A stretch of 64,000 nt of DNA, taken from positions 1 to 64,000 of the forward strand of contig NZ_JACJPF010000087.1 in assembly GCF_014695915.1 (NCBI RefSeq). The letters run 5' to 3'. Made by a program: the position numbers and the translations under genes. Source of the DNA: Trichocoleus sp. FACHB-40 (GTDB lineage Bacteria; Cyanobacteriota; Cyanobacteriia; Cyanobacteriales; FACHB-T130). Below the pieces are notes generated by a model. That model searched no databases and was not told where the DNA came from. It saw only the letters and a program-made list of their open reading frames with translations. This document shows, piece after piece, positions 25,773-34,896 of the stretch; within the stretch, counting starts at the first letter, position 1; every line of letters begins with the position of its first letter.

Positions 25773-26957
25773 TTAACTGCTGACACTACCGAGAACTCCT
25801 TCCGCCAACCAATTCATCTTTTCTAGTTCCCCGTCCTGCTGTTTTAAATCCTTACCTGCGGGAATGACAACTTTGCCTGTATTGTCTTTAATTCCGCCCT
25901 TGTAAACCACCATGCTGCCCTCCATAAACTTCTCTTTAGCCGCATCAGCATCCTTTTTTGCATCCGCAGAGACGACAGAACCGTAAGGCGACAATTTTAA
26001 AAAGCCTTCCTTCAAACCACCGCGCACTAAATGCGGAATTCCCCCATTCATCAAAGTTTTGCCAGCCTTGATCATTTGGGCATAATCTGAATAAAGTTTC
26101 GCCCAGTCCCACTCCGCACCTGTCAAATATCGTTTAGGTGCTAACGTGGCTTGATTCGCGTGGTAGCCAGTACAGAAAATACTGCGTTTTTCAGCCGTTT
26201 CCATGACGACTTTCGGGCTATCTACGTGACAGGTGAGTACATCAATACCCTGGTCTGCCATACTATTAGCAGCTTCCGCTTCTTTAACGGGAACCGCCCA
26301 ATCTCCGGTGAAAAGTACCTGGGTCGTAATCTTCGGATTGACGCTGCGTGCGCCTAATGCAAAGCTATTAATATTGCGGAGTACCTGGGGAATTGGCTTA
26401 GCAGCAATAAAGCCTAATTTGCCAGATTTGGAAGTATGAGCAGCCACGATACCTGCTACATATTCAGCTTCATCAATGTAGCCATAATAGCTGCCAACGT
26501 TCTTGGGATGTTTCCCTTCTTCATAACGTCCGCCGCAGTGGAAAAATTGAACTTCTGGATACTCTTTGGCAAGTTTCAAGATATGCGGATCGTAGTAGCC
26601 AAAAGATGTTGGAAACAGCACCGTTGCGCCATCCTGTTCAATCATGTTCCGCATCGTTTCTTCTACTGATGTAGTTTCCGGAACGCTGGCTTCTTCAACG
26701 GTTTTTACCCAATTTAATTTAGCAACACCTGTTCTCCCTTCAGCATGAGCTTGGTTGTAGCCATAGTCATCTTTTGGCCCCACATAAATAAATCCCATGA
26801 CTATTGGCTTGGCTTCTCCACTTGAGGTGGCTTGAGTTTCCGGTGCAGAAGAACTGCATCCAGTCCCAAATTTCGCTGTGATACCAAATGCTGTGGTGGC
26901 TAATATTCCGCGAATGACTTGACGGCGGGGTAGGTGGAAAGACTTTTTAGCGTTCAC
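25773..26957 (-). CDS. BMP-family substrate-binding lipoprotein (cassette C)
   Basis: A 394-residue periplasmic binding protein. A twin-arginine signal (HLPRRQVIRGILATTAFG) leads to a cysteine in GTGCSSS, indicating a Tat-exported protein that is probably lipid-anchored. BMP landmarks are VGPKDDYGYNQAHAEG near residue 58, TSFGYYDPHILKLAKEYP and FTGDWAVPVKEAEAANS near residue 215. A GTG start is supported by AGGAGAG at proper distance. It is longer than the A and B proteins and closer to the BMP subgroup found with amidohydrolases. It heads an eight-gene minus-strand operon that includes amide-hydrolysing enzymes. Confidence 0.92.
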   Translation of the reverse strand: MNAKKSFHLPRRQVIRGILATTAFGITAKFGTGCSSSAPETQATSSGEAKPIVMGFIYVGPKDDYGYNQAHAEGRTGVAKLNWVKTVEEASVPETTSVEETMRNMIEQDGATVLFPTSFGYYDPHILKLAKEYPEVQFFHCGGRYEEGKHPKNVGSYYGYIDEAEYVAGIVAAHTSKSGKLGFIAAKPIPQVLRNINSFALGARSVNPKITTQVLFTGDWAVPVKEAEAANSMADQGIDVLTCHVDSPKVVMETAEKRSIFCTGYHANQATLAPKRYLTGAEWDWAKLYSDYAQMIKAGKTLMNGGIPHLVRGGLKEGFLKLSPYGSVVSADAKKDADAAKEKFMEGSMVVYKGGIKDNTGKVVIPAGKDLKQQDGELEKMNWLAEGVLGSVSS

Positions 26958-27356
26958 TGTTCTCTCCTGCGCGAATGTCTGTTGTCAGTTGTCCGTTGTT
27001 GCTTGCGTCGCTTACCAATGGCTGCTGACTAATAGGTTATTTTTGTTTAGTCTTGCTTTAAAAAAGAGTTTAGCAGTGTTCGTCAATTTTAAAGGTTCGG
27101 AAAAAGTTCGTTAAAGGTTCCATCTATCTGCGAAAAATGTAATCAAAGTAACAAAGGGCAGGTTAAGAAAACTCTAATATCTGCATCTAAGCAAAAAAAC
27201 AAAGCATTTCCAGGGATAGTGCTAAATAATCAAGCAGGCTGCGGACAGATAAGGAAAATATTGAGGTGCCTCAATTTAAGACAGGTGCAAGATATAAATT
27301 CACCTTTGTGAAATAAAAACTGAATCAAAAATTACTTTTTTGCTTTTTTAAATTTT
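26958..27356. other. Intergenic region between importer C and the NB-ARC/WD40 gene
   Basis: A 399-base divergent spacer. Near its left end is a degenerate TGTCTGTTGTCAGTTGTCCGT tandem, another heptamer-type repeat. At 27139-27152 is GTAATCAAAGTAAC (GTA-N8-AAC), nearly identical to a site before the porin. The right end is very T-rich up to the ATG at 27357. No RNA gene was recognised. Confidence 0.6.
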
Positions 27357-30300
27357 ATGAATACTGAAGAAGCACTGCTATTTGTTGAAAAAGCCTTAAG
27401 CGAAGAACGTTTAAGCAAGCTGCAAGTAACGGTATTTCGGTATGCCTGGGAAGAACAATCATATCAGGACATTTCGAGGAAACTTGGCTATGAGGTTGGT
27501 TATCTCAAGCAGACGGGTTCCCAGTTATGGCAATTGCTTTCTAAGGCGTTTGGGGAAAAGGTGACTAAAAGTAATGTGCAGTTAGTTCTGAAGCGGAAGG
27601 CGAGAGTGGGAGAGAAAGAGAAAACCAATTCCCAATTGCCAATCCCCAAAACTGACTGGGGTGATGCGACGGATGTATCAGTTTTGAGCGATCGCACTCA
27701 GGAACTGGCGACGCTGGAACGCTGGATTTTAAGCGAAAGCGTCCGCTTTATTGGTTTGTTTGGTATGGGTGGAATTGGCAAAACCTCTTTATCGGTGAAG
27801 TTAGCCAAACAAATTCAGCACCAGTTTGAGTATGTTATCTGGCGCAGTCTCCGTAATGCGCCACCAATTTTAGATTTGTTAGCAGATTTGATCCAGTTTC
27901 TTTCAAATCATCAGGAAACTGATTTGCCAGAAACTCTGGATGGTCGCATCTTGCGTCTTTTAGATTACTTACGCTTAAGTCGTTGTCTTCTCGTCTTGGA
28001 TAACGGTGAGACGATTATGCAACCAGGCGATCGCAATAGTGGCTACCAAACTGGGTATGAAGGTTACGGTCAGCTGTTGCGATGCGTTGGGGAAACCAAC
28101 CATCAAAGCGTTCTGGTGTTGACGAGTCGGGAAGAACCTAGAGGAATCGCTGCAAAAGTTGGGGAAATAAGCCAGATGCGATCGCTACGATTAACTGGTT
28201 TATCGACTTCTGCTGCACAAAATATATTTAATGTCAAGGGTAATTTTTCAGGTTCAGAGTCCCAATGGAAAATCTTAATCGAACACTATGCAGGCAACCC
28301 TTTAGCTTTAAAAATGGTAGCACCCGTCATCAAAGATTTCTTTGATGGCAGTATTGGCGATTTTCTCGAAGTTCTGGGCCAGGGAAGCTCAGTTTTTGGT
28401 GATATTCGGGATTTGTTAGCACGTCAGATCGAACGCCTGTCAGAATTAGAGCAACAGGTGATGTATTGGCTGGCAATTGACCGGGAACCAGTTACTTTAT
28501 CAGAATTACGGGCGAATTTCGTCCCCCAAGTATCGCTGGGTAACTTGCTGGAGGCGCTAACATCTCTGGAAAGGCGATCGCTTATTGAAAAATACCGCAC
28601 CCAGTTTACCCTGCAACCAGTGGTAATGGAGTACATGAGCGATCGCTTAATCGAACAAATTTGCCAAGAAATCGGGGGTGGGGACTGGGGACTGGGGACT
28701 GGAGACAAGGAGGACTGGGGACTGGGGAAGGGAGACAAGGGAGAGTTCCCAATTCCTAATTCCCAATTCCCAATTCCCAATCCCCAATCCCCAATCCCCA
28801 ATCCTCAATCCCCAATTCCCAATTCCCAATTACCCCTTAGCCTTTTCAAAAGCCATGCTTTAATCAAAGCTACGGCAAAAGACTATATTCGGGAAACTCA
28901 AATTCGCCTAATTCTCAAGCCAGTTGTAGCTAAGCTGCTAAATGTCAACAACACTGGAAACTTGGAAGACAAATTTAGACAACTTTTATCTAACTTACGC
29001 GGCAAATCTCCCAAAGAAACAGGTTATGTCAGCGGGAATATCCTAAACCTACTTTGCCAAATTTCCTCAGACTTGAAAGATTGGGATTTTTCTCATCTGA
29101 CAGTTTGGCAGGCATATCTATGTCACGTCAATCTGCATCAAGTTAACTTTGCTGGTGCGGATGTGTCTAAATCAGTTTTCACAGAAACCTTCAGCCAAAT
29201 CTTATCTGTAGCTTTCAGTCCAGATGGCAAGTTATTAGCGACTGGCGATGTCAATCATGAAATTCACGTTTGGCAAGTAGAGAACAGCAAACAATTGCTA
29301 ACCTGTAAAGTAGATTCTGGCTGGATTTGGTGCGTTGCATTTAGTCCCAACGGTCGTCTTTTGGCAAGCAGCGCCAATCGAATTGTCCAGCTGTGGGATG
29401 TGAAAACCGGGGAATGTCTATATACACTAGAAGGATATACCGACCGGGTGTTTTCTTTGGCATTCAGCCCCGATGGTCGTCTTCTCGCCAGTGGCAGCGA
29501 AGACCACTTAGTGCGAGTATGGGATGTGAAAAAGGGTGAACTCGTCAGCACTTTGTCAGGACACGCCGATGAAGTTCGTTCTGTTGCCTTTTCTCCACAA
29601 GCATACTCAAATACTCCCGCTTCAACTCAAAACTCAAGAGGAGATACATCGCGTCTCTACAATTCAAAACTCTTACTTGCCAGTGGAAGTTACGATTGTA
29701 CCGTGCGATTGTGGGATGTGAGTACAGGTGAGTGTGTGAGAATTTTGCAGGGACACACTCAAAGAGTTTGGTCAGTTGCTTTCAGTCCCGATGGTTGTGT
29801 GTTAGCGAGTGGAAGTAGCGATCGCGCTATCAAACTTTGGAATGTCAGCAACGGAAACCTTCTAAAATCCTTAGTAGGACACTCCAAACAAATCCGAACC
29901 GTAGCTTTTAGTGCTGATGGACAATTTCTCGCTAGTGGTAGCGATGACCAATCTGTACGACTATGGAATCAGCGTACAGGTGAAGTCTTGCGAGTTCTCA
30001 AAGGCCACACTAGCTGGATTTCATCTGTCGCCTTCAGTCCCGATGGCGGTCTTTTGGCGAGTGGCAGCGAAGATCGGTCTGTGCGATTGTGGGATAGTCG
30101 CACCAATCTCTGTCTCAAGACTTTGCAGGGACATAGCAATGGAATTTGGTCTGTAGCTTTCAATCCTAACTCTCCTTACCAAGGGGAGTTAGGGGGGATT
30201 ATTGCCAGCGGTAGCCAGGATCGGGGGATTCGGTTTTGGGACGTTAAAACTGGTAAATGTAGAGACGTTACAAGTAACATCTCTACACAAAGACACACCA

Positions 30301-31220
30301 GCTGGATCTGGTCTTTAGCTTTCAACCCTCAAGGTTCAATTCTCGCCAGTGGTAGTGAAGACCGGACAATTAAACTCTGGGACACCCGGACAGGAGAACA
30401 TCTGCGAACTCTCAAAGAACATACAGATGCAGTATTTTCCGTCATCTTTAGTCCCGATGGGCAAACCCTTTTGAGTGGTAGTCTCGACGGAACCATCAAA
30501 ATCTGGGATATCCCCCAAGGTTTCTGTCGCCAAACATTGCAGGGACACAATGGCGGCGTTTGGTCAATTTCCCTAAGTTTAGATGGGCAAATCCTCGTTA
30601 GTGGCAGTCAAGATCAAACCCTCAGACTTTGGGATGTCCGCACAAGTCGCTGCATCAGCACTTTGTCGGGACATAATAGTTGGATTCGTTCTTGTGCCAT
30701 CAGTCCGGATGGGCAAACCATCGTCAGCGGTAGTGCTGATGGAATTGTCAAACTTTGGCACGTCAATACAGCGAAATGTCGCCAAATTTCAGCACACACT
30801 GGCCCAGTTTTGTCAGTTGCTTTCGATCCTAATGGGAAAACCTTCGCCAGTACTGGTGCTGATGCAGTAGTGAAACTCTGGGATGTTTCGACTTTGCAGT
30901 GCTGCCATCTCCAAGGACATACTAAATGGGTTCGGTTTCTCGCCTATAATCCTGATGGGCAAATCCTCGCCAGCTGTAGCCAAGATGAAACAATTAAACT
31001 TTGGGATGTTAGCGATCGCTGGTCAAAAACAATTAACAACGGACAACGGACAACTAACAGTAAGTGCATTCAAACCCTACAAGTTCCTAGACCCTACGAG
31101 GCATTGAACATAACTGGCGTTACTGGTTTAACAGAAGCGCAGAGATCTACACTTAAAATGTTAGGGGCTATTGATGAAAGCCTTTTTGTTGATATTCCAC
31201 AGCTTGCCATACTTAGCTAA
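27357..31220 (+). CDS. NB-ARC STAND ATPase with 14 WD40 repeats
   Basis: A 1287-residue protein. The N-terminus (residues 1-80) is the helix-turn-helix-like vMAP-type domain common in cyanobacterial NB-ARC proteins. The NTPase follows with P-loop GMGGIGKTS near residue 135 and Walker B LLVLDNGE near 211, then a winged-helix segment to about 435. A repeat-derived linker (about 440-493) leads to a region with a few pentapeptide-like residues and then 14 WD40 blades (about 620-1225), enough for two seven-bladed propellers. The plan resembles Apaf-1-like receptors in which the propellers sense a ligand and the ATPase oligomerises. No catalytic effector domain is seen; the short HTH part may recruit a partner. 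At least five short repeats are embedded in frame. It is divergent from importer C. Confidence 0.92.
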   Translation: MNTEEALLFVEKALSEERLSKLQVTVFRYAWEEQSYQDISRKLGYEVGYLKQTGSQLWQLLSKAFGEKVTKSNVQLVLKRKARVGEKEKTNSQLPIPKTDWGDATDVSVLSDRTQELATLERWILSESVRFIGLFGMGGIGKTSLSVKLAKQIQHQFEYVIWRSLRNAPPILDLLADLIQFLSNHQETDLPETLDGRILRLLDYLRLSRCLLVLDNGETIMQPGDRNSGYQTGYEGYGQLLRCVGETNHQSVLVLTSREEPRGIAAKVGEISQMRSLRLTGLSTSAAQNIFNVKGNFSGSESQWKILIEHYAGNPLALKMVAPVIKDFFDGSIGDFLEVLGQGSSVFGDIRDLLARQIERLSELEQQVMYWLAIDREPVTLSELRANFVPQVSLGNLLEALTSLERRSLIEKYRTQFTLQPVVMEYMSDRLIEQICQEIGGGDWGLGTGDKEDWGLGKGDKGEFPIPNSQFPIPNPQSPIPNPQSPIPNSQLPLSLFKSHALIKATAKDYIRETQIRLILKPVVAKLLNVNNTGNLEDKFRQLLSNLRGKSPKETGYVSGNILNLLCQISSDLKDWDFSHLTVWQAYLCHVNLHQVNFAGADVSKSVFTETFSQILSVAFSPDGKLLATGDVNHEIHVWQVENSKQLLTCKVDSGWIWCVAFSPNGRLLASSANRIVQLWDVKTGECLYTLEGYTDRVFSLAFSPDGRLLASGSEDHLVRVWDVKKGELVSTLSGHADEVRSVAFSPQAYSNTPASTQNSRGDTSRLYNSKLLLASGSYDCTVRLWDVSTGECVRILQGHTQRVWSVAFSPDGCVLASGSSDRAIKLWNVSNGNLLKSLVGHSKQIRTVAFSADGQFLASGSDDQSVRLWNQRTGEVLRVLKGHTSWISSVAFSPDGGLLASGSEDRSVRLWDSRTNLCLKTLQGHSNGIWSVAFNPNSPYQGELGGIIASGSQDRGIRFWDVKTGKCRDVTSNISTQRHTSWIWSLAFNPQGSILASGSEDRTIKLWDTRTGEHLRTLKEHTDAVFSVIFSPDGQTLLSGSLDGTIKIWDIPQGFCRQTLQGHNGGVWSISLSLDGQILVSGSQDQTLRLWDVRTSRCISTLSGHNSWIRSCAISPDGQTIVSGSADGIVKLWHVNTAKCRQISAHTGPVLSVAFDPNGKTFASTGADAVVKLWDVSTLQCCHLQGHTKWVRFLAYNPDGQILASCSQDETIKLWDVSDRWSKTINNGQRTTNSKCIQTLQVPRPYEALNITGVTGLTEAQRSTLKMLGAIDESLFVDIPQLAILS
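28674..28835. repeat. Opposed heptanucleotide repeat arrays inside the WD40 gene
   Basis: A G-rich array of GGGGACT units (about 28674-28745) is directly followed by a C-rich array of CCCAATT/CCCAATC units (about 28747-28832). The two are roughly inverse, so the transcript could fold back. The frame is kept, and the array encodes about 54 Gly/Asp/Trp- and Pro/Asn-rich residues between the winged helix and the WD40 part. Confidence 0.9.
29600..29672. repeat. Short repeat insertion inside a WD40 blade
   Basis: Twenty-four extra residues split the third-to-fourth blade junction between VAFSP and LLASGS. The DNA holds ACTCAAAACTC repeats and the imperfect palindrome GAGATACATCGCGTCTC. The other blades have no such loop. 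Confidence 0.75.
30258..30287. repeat. 30-base palindromic repeat inside the WD40 gene
   Basis: TGTAGAGACGTTAC and its inverse, with one mismatch, surround AA. It encodes a small extra loop at the end of blade 8. Relatives of this GTAGAGACG palindrome appear in both NRPS genes (near 53700 and 60320). Confidence 0.85.
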
Positions 31221-31290
31221 CTTTAAAAGCAGTGTAGATAGTTGCCCTCTGTGTCGTTACTTATTAATAAATTAGACAGCAACATACTGC

Positions 31291-31475
31291 TTAGGGTTGC
31301 TCCTGCGCTGATTGTCTCACCGTTTCAACATCTAGCTCTAAAATCTCTGGTACTTGCTCCATACTTAATCCTTTTTGTAGTAGCCGGAGCATCATTTCTA
31401 ACTTAGCTTGTAGCTGACCTTGCTCAAAACCCTCCTGGCGACCCTCTTCTAAGGTTCTTGATAAACTCTGGTTAT
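31291..31475 (-). pseudogene. C-terminal remnant of an Rpn/PD-(D/E)XK-type protein
   Basis: On the minus strand an open segment of about 60 codons encodes SRTLEEGRQEGFEQGQLQAK, then LEMMLRLLQKGLSMEQVPEI and a stop (31291-31293). The EEGRQEG repeat followed by QLQAKLEMMLRLLQKGLS is characteristic of the C-terminus of the Rpn-type putative transposase/nuclease family (DUF4351-like tails) in cyanobacteria. The catalytic N-terminal part is absent; upstream the frame runs into the end of the murein peptidase gene. It is a truncated remnant. Confidence 0.7.
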
Positions 31476-33193
31476 TTATTAGATGGTTTAGGCGACTTTC
31501 CAGTTAATACCCACGATAATTGTCCTTTGTTGGGAGAGATTTTCTTACCCGTCTTCAAGTCGCGCACCTGGAAATGTAGATGCGGGCCAGTGCTGCGCCC
31601 TGAGTTACCAGTACCGCCGATAATTGACCCAGCATCGATTTTAATCTTGGGGCCGTTGGTAATAGATTTGCACCAAGATAGATGGAGAGCATCAAACTTC
31701 AAAGACGGAAAAGATGGAGAGGTCATCGTTGCCACCAGCCCCCCACCATTAGCATCTATCCAACACCACAAACCTGTTTTTGTTCCAGGTCTACCAATGG
31801 CATAGATCGGTGTATTCATGGGAGTTCCCAAGTCCACTCCGCCATGAAAATGTACTTTTCCAGTGACCGGGTGAACCCGTCTGCCATAAGAAGATGTTAC
31901 TCCATAACCTGCAAAATAATCGCCTCTTTTGGGTGTCTTTTTAAGGTTTGGTGTCCACTGCTCAATGTTGGAAAAAGTTGTATAATCTGTAACTTTTTGG
32001 GCGTTCGATTGTTGGGTGGGCGAGATGGGAACTTGTTCTACGAAAGGGTCAAATAGAAGTACAGGCGAGTTATTTGCTCCATTTTGCTCTGTGACGTTTA
32101 AATCTATCTGGTTTTCATCGATAGCGATCGCATCTTCACTAGATACCATCGTCGATGCAATGGGAACCGCTTCCACAGCAGGTTCAAAGCTTAACGCTAC
32201 AGAATTTGGATCGCTAGGCTGTTGTAAAGAAGGCGGGTTTACTGAAGATATCTTTTGGCGGCTGATATTATCGGAAGAATTCGCCGCTACACCACTTTCC
32301 TGTCTTTCTTCACTTTTGCCTTTTACCGCCTCCCTTTTTAAAGGAGGTTGGGGCGATCGTAGTGTAGCCTTCTGAATATTCTGTTTTAAAGCTTTGCTAA
32401 CTATTTTGACTCGCCGTTCTTGATCCAGAGCAATGCAATTCCATCGCCAAGATTCTGAGTAGGGAGGATAGCCGATAAGTCGGCTTCGATAGTAAGGTTC
32501 TCTAGTGCAAATACCAAATAGTCCACTAGCATCAAGAAGTCCATTTCGCCTGCGGAATGCTTCAACTCGTGCATATGTATAGGCACGCCTTCCCTTGAGT
32601 CCTTTCTTCAAAGCTTTCTGGTATGCTGAAGCAAACTTGGGGCCAGCAGAGTTAGATTGGTTCCACAAATCAGTTCCATTTACCAAAGCTTCAGTGTGGG
32701 CTGATGCGTCAATTGAGAGTGCTTTGAGTCTTCTTTCTGTGGATGCTCCTTGACGTTGCAGCGCCTTAAGACAACGCCGATTTGCCTCTTGCAAAGTTAG
32801 ATTTTTGGCGCGATTCCAGCTGCAAAATCCCCTATTGACAACATGGTTGCCCGGATCTGTATGACCAAAATACAAGGATGTGGTTTCGCCAGTCAGAGTG
32901 AAGTTGCCCTCTGCGGCTCCTATAGCGATGCTACCAGGAGATTTTTTAGTAGCAAATAGCTTTGATGCAGTTTTGGAAGCGATCGCATTTAATTTCTCTG
33001 CATCATCACTCGTCGTATCAGTCTTAGCTGTAGGTTCAGTAGCCTCAACCCCAAAATCTAGGGTGACAGGCGTTGGGTTAAAAGCAACACTTTCTGACAT
33101 CTCCTCAGATAGCACCTTTAAACCTACAGCAGCTTGACTTCCCAGCAGCAACATTAAGAAACTGCCGATCAATTTAGCAAAATGAAATTTCAT
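31472..33193 (-). CDS. M23-family murein peptidase
   Basis: A 573-residue secreted protein. A signal peptide (MKFHFAKLIGSFLMLLLG) is followed by an unfamiliar region (about 75-270, with two clusters of cysteines) and a Ser/Pro-rich linker. The C-terminal LytM/M23 domain (about 435-560) has the zinc ligands HGGVD and HLHF. Such enzymes cut peptide cross-links in peptidoglycan. The linker includes LRSPQPPLKREAVKGK, derived from a dispersed AAGGAGG-type repeat (DNA near 32325-32355), in frame. The gene lies downstream of two other minus-strand genes of unknown function that may form an envelope-related operon. Confidence 0.88.
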   Translation of the reverse strand: MKFHFAKLIGSFLMLLLGSQAAVGLKVLSEEMSESVAFNPTPVTLDFGVEATEPTAKTDTTSDDAEKLNAIASKTASKLFATKKSPGSIAIGAAEGNFTLTGETTSLYFGHTDPGNHVVNRGFCSWNRAKNLTLQEANRRCLKALQRQGASTERRLKALSIDASAHTEALVNGTDLWNQSNSAGPKFASAYQKALKKGLKGRRAYTYARVEAFRRRNGLLDASGLFGICTREPYYRSRLIGYPPYSESWRWNCIALDQERRVKIVSKALKQNIQKATLRSPQPPLKREAVKGKSEERQESGVAANSSDNISRQKISSVNPPSLQQPSDPNSVALSFEPAVEAVPIASTMVSSEDAIAIDENQIDLNVTEQNGANNSPVLLFDPFVEQVPISPTQQSNAQKVTDYTTFSNIEQWTPNLKKTPKRGDYFAGYGVTSSYGRRVHPVTGKVHFHGGVDLGTPMNTPIYAIGRPGTKTGLWCWIDANGGGLVATMTSPSFPSLKFDALHLSWCKSITNGPKIKIDAGSIIGGTGNSGRSTGPHLHFQVRDLKTGKKISPNKGQLSWVLTGKSPKPSNK

Positions 33194-33292
33194 AGCCCTG
33201 TGTAATTAATTAGCGAAATTAGTCAATATGCAACTTGAACAAAGCCCCCAATTTATGGGGAGTTCGGGGAATCAAACGTTACTGACATTGAC

Positions 33293-33730
33293 TTACCGCA
33301 ACAACATTTGCTCGATAATCTTCTTAGAAGGCTCAACCAAAGCCCAGCGACCATCCGGTTGCCGTGTTAGCACCGCAATCTGTAACTCTTTACCACTACC
33401 GATAGTGTCACCTGCACTGAGGAAACCAAAATTAAGCGATCGCAACCCACACAAGCGAAACAAATAAACTGGAATTTCCTCACTGGAAAAAATCACGCAA
33501 CTTGAGTTATGGGGTTGCACCCGACCATCAAACGGCGCATACACCGCATCCCCCTTCAAAGCGATGGATAAATCACCCAAACCGCTAACCACCGCATGGC
33601 CCCCCACAACTTGACCCGGTTGCAGTTCCCAGTTTTGGTAAAGCTTGATCTCCCTAGGCGCTTCCGTAGGAGTTTTTTTCGTGCAACCGACAATCAAAAG
33701 TAATATTGATGCGTAGCGAAGCGACTGCAT
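33293..33730 (-). CDS. Putative lipoprotein of unknown function
   Basis: With the start at the ATG at 33730 the product is 145 residues, begins MQSLRYASILLLIVGC and has a lipobox-type cysteine. A longer frame starting at 33901 exists, but its first 57 residues are encoded by an inverted AAAAAGGG repeat and look non-native. The mature part contains YAPFDGRVQPHNSSC and SAGDTIGSGKELQIAVLTR, weakly reminiscent of a degenerate M23/biotinyl-lipoyl-type beta fold. Function is not recognised. It lies just upstream of the murein peptidase gene and may cooperate with it. Confidence 0.65.
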   Translation of the reverse strand: MQSLRYASILLLIVGCTKKTPTEAPREIKLYQNWELQPGQVVGGHAVVSGLGDLSIALKGDAVYAPFDGRVQPHNSSCVIFSSEEIPVYLFRLCGLRSLNFGFLSAGDTIGSGKELQIAVLTRQPDGRWALVEPSKKIIEQMLLR

Positions 33731-33770
33731 TAGCAGTATCGCTACCCAACACCTCTGTGTTAAAGCTTTA

Positions 33771-33836
33771 TCTCCCCTGACCCCCCTTAAAAAGGGACGC
33801 TTTTCTCCCCCCTTTTTAAGGGGGGTTGGGGGGATC
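33771..33836. repeat. Inverted CCCCCTTTTTAAGGGGGG-type dispersed repeat
   Basis: Two opposed copies of a CCCCCCTTAAAAAGGG motif are separated by about 10 bases. It lies directly upstream of the lipoprotein start and extends the reading frame artificially. Related sequence is found inside the murein peptidase gene near 32335. Confidence 0.8.
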
Positions 33837-33881
33837 TCCTGAGACTCAACATTACTAGCCCAGAAGTATCGAATCGCCACC

Positions 33882-34334
33882 CTAAAAACGTTTAAATCCA
33901 TAGCCTACGTAAGTTTGTCCCTCATAGAGAACAAGTAGCGATGTCTGCGGGTCAAACGACAACGGATAAAGCTCCCGTTCAGTCGTCGCCCCCACACGAA
34001 TACTCAAACCCGGCAACCTGCAATAAGGCTGCTTGACAATCTCCTGCACCTTGCTGCGTTGACTGCGTTCAGGCACAGTCATCAATTGCGCCAACTGCTC
34101 CCGCGACAGCACCGCCTTCGGCTGTACAATCTCAGAACATAAGAGGCTGCGCTCCTTAGTGCTAGGTTTTGGCACAGAAGACGGTAAACTGAACGGCAAA
34201 CCGAAAGTAGCTAACAGATAACCACCGGCCAGCAGACCACCACCAACCACCACATATATTGGTTTGAATGATGGCGCTTGAAGCGGCTGGCGACCCGACG
34301 CGCCTTGAAGTGGCATATTAGGGAAGGTTTTCAT
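33882..34334 (-). CDS. Hypothetical protein with one N-terminal membrane segment
   Basis: Starting at the ATG at 34334 the protein has about 150 residues (MKTFPNMPLQGASGRQ) with a hydrophobic segment at about 28-50 (YVVVGGGLLAGGYLLATFGL). A conserved-looking C-terminal part contains three cysteines or aromatic clusters and ends LVLYEGQTYVGYGFKRF. An upstream ATG at 34370 would add 12 residues. I do not recognise the family. It is the first gene of a three-gene minus-strand group ending in the M23 peptidase, so an envelope role is a guess. Confidence 0.6.
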   Translation of the reverse strand: MKTFPNMPLQGASGRQPLQAPSFKPIYVVVGGGLLAGGYLLATFGLPFSLPSSVPKPSTKERSLLCSEIVQPKAVLSREQLAQLMTVPERSQRSKVQEIVKQPYCRLPGLSIRVGATTERELYPLSFDPQTSLLVLYEGQTYVGYGFKRF

Positions 34335-34896
34335 TCCAAAAACGCGAAAATCACGCCCAAAACACAGCAAACTAAGCTTTTAAAGACCAACCATTTATCC
34401 TCGTTCCCAAGCTGGGACTGGGAATCAAAGCTGAGAGGAGCCTCCCATTCTTCCCAATGCTGCAAAATATAAAACTTACGCACCTCCTGTTTCGGGAACC
34501 AAACCCCTTCCAATCCCCTTAAACGTAGAGGTTGGCTTTCCCAACGGCACCCCTTCAATCTCGTTAGACTGTTTAATAGTTCCCCCTTGCAGAGTGTTGC
34601 TTTCGGCATTCCGAACCCAACCATACCTACAAGACGCTTTCATGATACAGAAGAAAAAAACCATCGTTTCCTTTATGAAACTATCGTGGAGTTGATAACT
34701 CTATTCATAAACAAAATCCGGGAAAATTACCTTAGTTCATTACTTCATTTTGGCGACGCATTAAAGCAATCATTGAAGCAATCAAAGGCATTAATAAAGC
34801 ATAATCTTCAAAACCTGAAGCATTACGTGAAGCATTAGCATAAAAATTTTGAATTTAAGCCATTTACAATAGTTTAAGTGAATCCGCTCAAAGCTT

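Noticed and set aside
26958-27356. Possible guanidine or purine riboswitch before importer C or the other importers
   Set aside because: I looked for recognisable conserved loops in the leaders of all three BMP genes and found none; a covariance-model search would be decisive.
28674-28835. Regular short repeats that could suggest a CRISPR array
   Set aside because: The units are about seven bases in direct tandem without unique spacers, lie inside an open reading frame, and match the heptanucleotide repeats of filamentous cyanobacteria.
34331-34624. Minus-strand reading frame of 97 codons upstream of the 150-residue membrane protein gene
   Set aside because: It consists largely of dispersed repeat sequence (CTCGTTCCCAAGCTGGGA type), has no recognisable domain and overlaps the start of a better gene.
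34587-34838. Plus-strand frame of 83 codons before the AAA gene
   Set aside because: It needs a TTG start, has no ribosome site, and its end is built from GAAGCATTA-like direct repeats; no family resemblance.
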